Source: Pasteurella sp049941595
Lineage (GTDB): Bacteria; Pseudomonadota; Gammaproteobacteria; Enterobacterales; Pasteurellaceae
Assembly (NCBI GenBank): GCA_049941595.1
Contig: JBNFNA010000001.1
Coordinates: 1-64,000 of the forward strand
Length of the DNA: 64,000 bases
Direction of reading: 5' to 3'
This document shows positions 63,455 to 64,000 of this stretch, piece after piece. Below the pieces are notes generated by a model that worked only from the letters and a program-made list of their open reading frames with translations, did not search any database and had not been told where the DNA came from. Position 1 is the first letter of the stretch, and each line of letters starts with the position of its first letter. A program made the position numbers and the translations under genes.

Positions 63455-64000
63455 ATGGACTCATCACATCCTTTAGACACAGAACGACAAAGAGAAGTCA
63501 CACGTCTTTGTATTCAAGTTGCTCAATTATTGCTACAACACGGTGCAGAAAGTGCGGTTATCGTGCAAATGGCACATCGATTAGGACTTGCCCTAGGTAT
63601 TGAAAGCGTTGAATGTGCCCTCACCCCAAATGCCATTATTCTCACCACCTTAAACAACAATCATTGCATTACTACTGTGCGTAAAAACCAAGATAAAGGA
63701 ATTAATATGCAAGTAGTCACTGAAGTTCAACGTATTGTCATCACTGCTGAACACAAAATTTATGATATTCGCCAAGTGAAAGAAAAACTGGATCGTATTC
63801 ACCCCCTAAAATATAACCGTTATTTTGTCGTGTTTATGATTGGTTTAGCCTGCGCCTCTTTTGCTCATTTATCTGGCGGTGATGCGCTTGTTTCGTTAGT
63901 CACATTTATTGCGGCATCTGTGGCAATGTATGTACGCCAAGCGCTCGCCTCTCGCCACTACAATCCGCTCATTGTGTTTTCAATTACCGCATTCGTTGCC
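63455..64000 (+). CDS. yjjP: YjjP, N-terminal part of the ThrE-family exporter (cut by window edge)
   Basis: The frame begins MDSSHPLDTERQREVTRLC with TAGGA upstream and runs open to the edge (182 codons). It contains QLLLQHGAESA, LTPNAIILTT and a first membrane segment (FVVFMIGLACASFAHL), matching YjjP of the DUF1212/ThrE family. With its small partner YjjB, YjjP forms a succinate/dicarboxylate or amino-acid exporter in E. coli. The C-terminal membrane half and the yjjB partner would lie to the right. Confidence 0.9.
   Translation, partial: MDSSHPLDTERQREVTRLCIQVAQLLLQHGAESAVIVQMAHRLGLALGIESVECALTPNAIILTTLNNNHCITTVRKNQDKGINMQVVTEVQRIVITAEHKIYDIRQVKEKLDRIHPLKYNRYFVVFMIGLACASFAHLSGGDALVSLVTFIAASVAMYVRQALASRHYNPLIVFSITAFVA

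Noticed and set aside
1..64000. CRISPR arrays, insertion sequences, prophage and rRNA
   Set aside because: No regularly spaced repeats, transposase, phage structural genes or rRNA sequence were seen.

Overview
The window comes from a gamma-proteobacterium of the family Pasteurellaceae. The main sign is the short sequence AAGTGCGGT (or its complement ACCGCACTT). This is the Haemophilus-type DNA uptake signal sequence (USS), and it occurs dozens of times, often as inverted pairs behind genes. Gene content and order (rsfS-rlmH-mrdA-mrdB-rlpA-dacA-ybeD-lipB-lipA; yceD-rpmF-plsX-fabH-fabD-fabG-acpP; bioA-F-G-C-D; oppABCDF) and the proteins themselves fit this family. The genus cannot be fixed from the sequence alone.

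Positions 1-20970 hold a complete type VI secretion system (T6SS). One minus-strand operon runs tssB, tssC, tssE, tssF, tssG, fha, tssJ, tssK, tssL, tssH (clpV), tagO, tssA, tssM and then vgrG. hcp (tssD) is transcribed divergently. All thirteen core Tss proteins are present. No PAAR tip protein, kinase/phosphatase pair, effector or immunity gene is seen inside the cluster. The block is AT-rich and nearly free of USS, unlike the rest of the window.

Positions about 20980-24270 are a gene graveyard on the minus strand. Four adjacent genes, each with its own good ribosome binding site, are broken by seven in-frame stops, one single-base frameshift and one 19-bp tandem duplication. They encoded a tandem helix-hairpin-helix-like protein, a coiled-coil protein and two TPR-like helical proteins. 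Their place beside hcp suggests, but does not prove, a former T6SS accessory or effector module. A complete patatin-like phospholipase gene follows.

From 25.6 kb on the window is mostly core genome: folD; a tRNA-Pro/tRNA-Arg pair with a near-consensus promoter; a small DUF417 membrane protein; a surface-lipoprotein subtilisin autotransporter of the NalP/AasP type; the lipoate and cell-elongation cluster; rhlB and rho; a C4-dicarboxylate transporter; and the fatty-acid/phospholipid starter operon. These are followed by the oligopeptide ABC transporter, an alpha-carbonic anhydrase lipoprotein, the biotin operon using BioG, psd, fklB, a small lipoprotein, proB and the start of yjjP at the right edge.

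The parts worth a second look are the decayed operon with its readable mutational history, the roughly 117-residue N-terminal extension of VgrG, the hairpin separating vgrG from tssM, the FHA protein without a kinase, the patatin as a candidate toxin, and the USS copies doing second jobs (rlmH start codon, terminators, a hairpin inside the opp operon).
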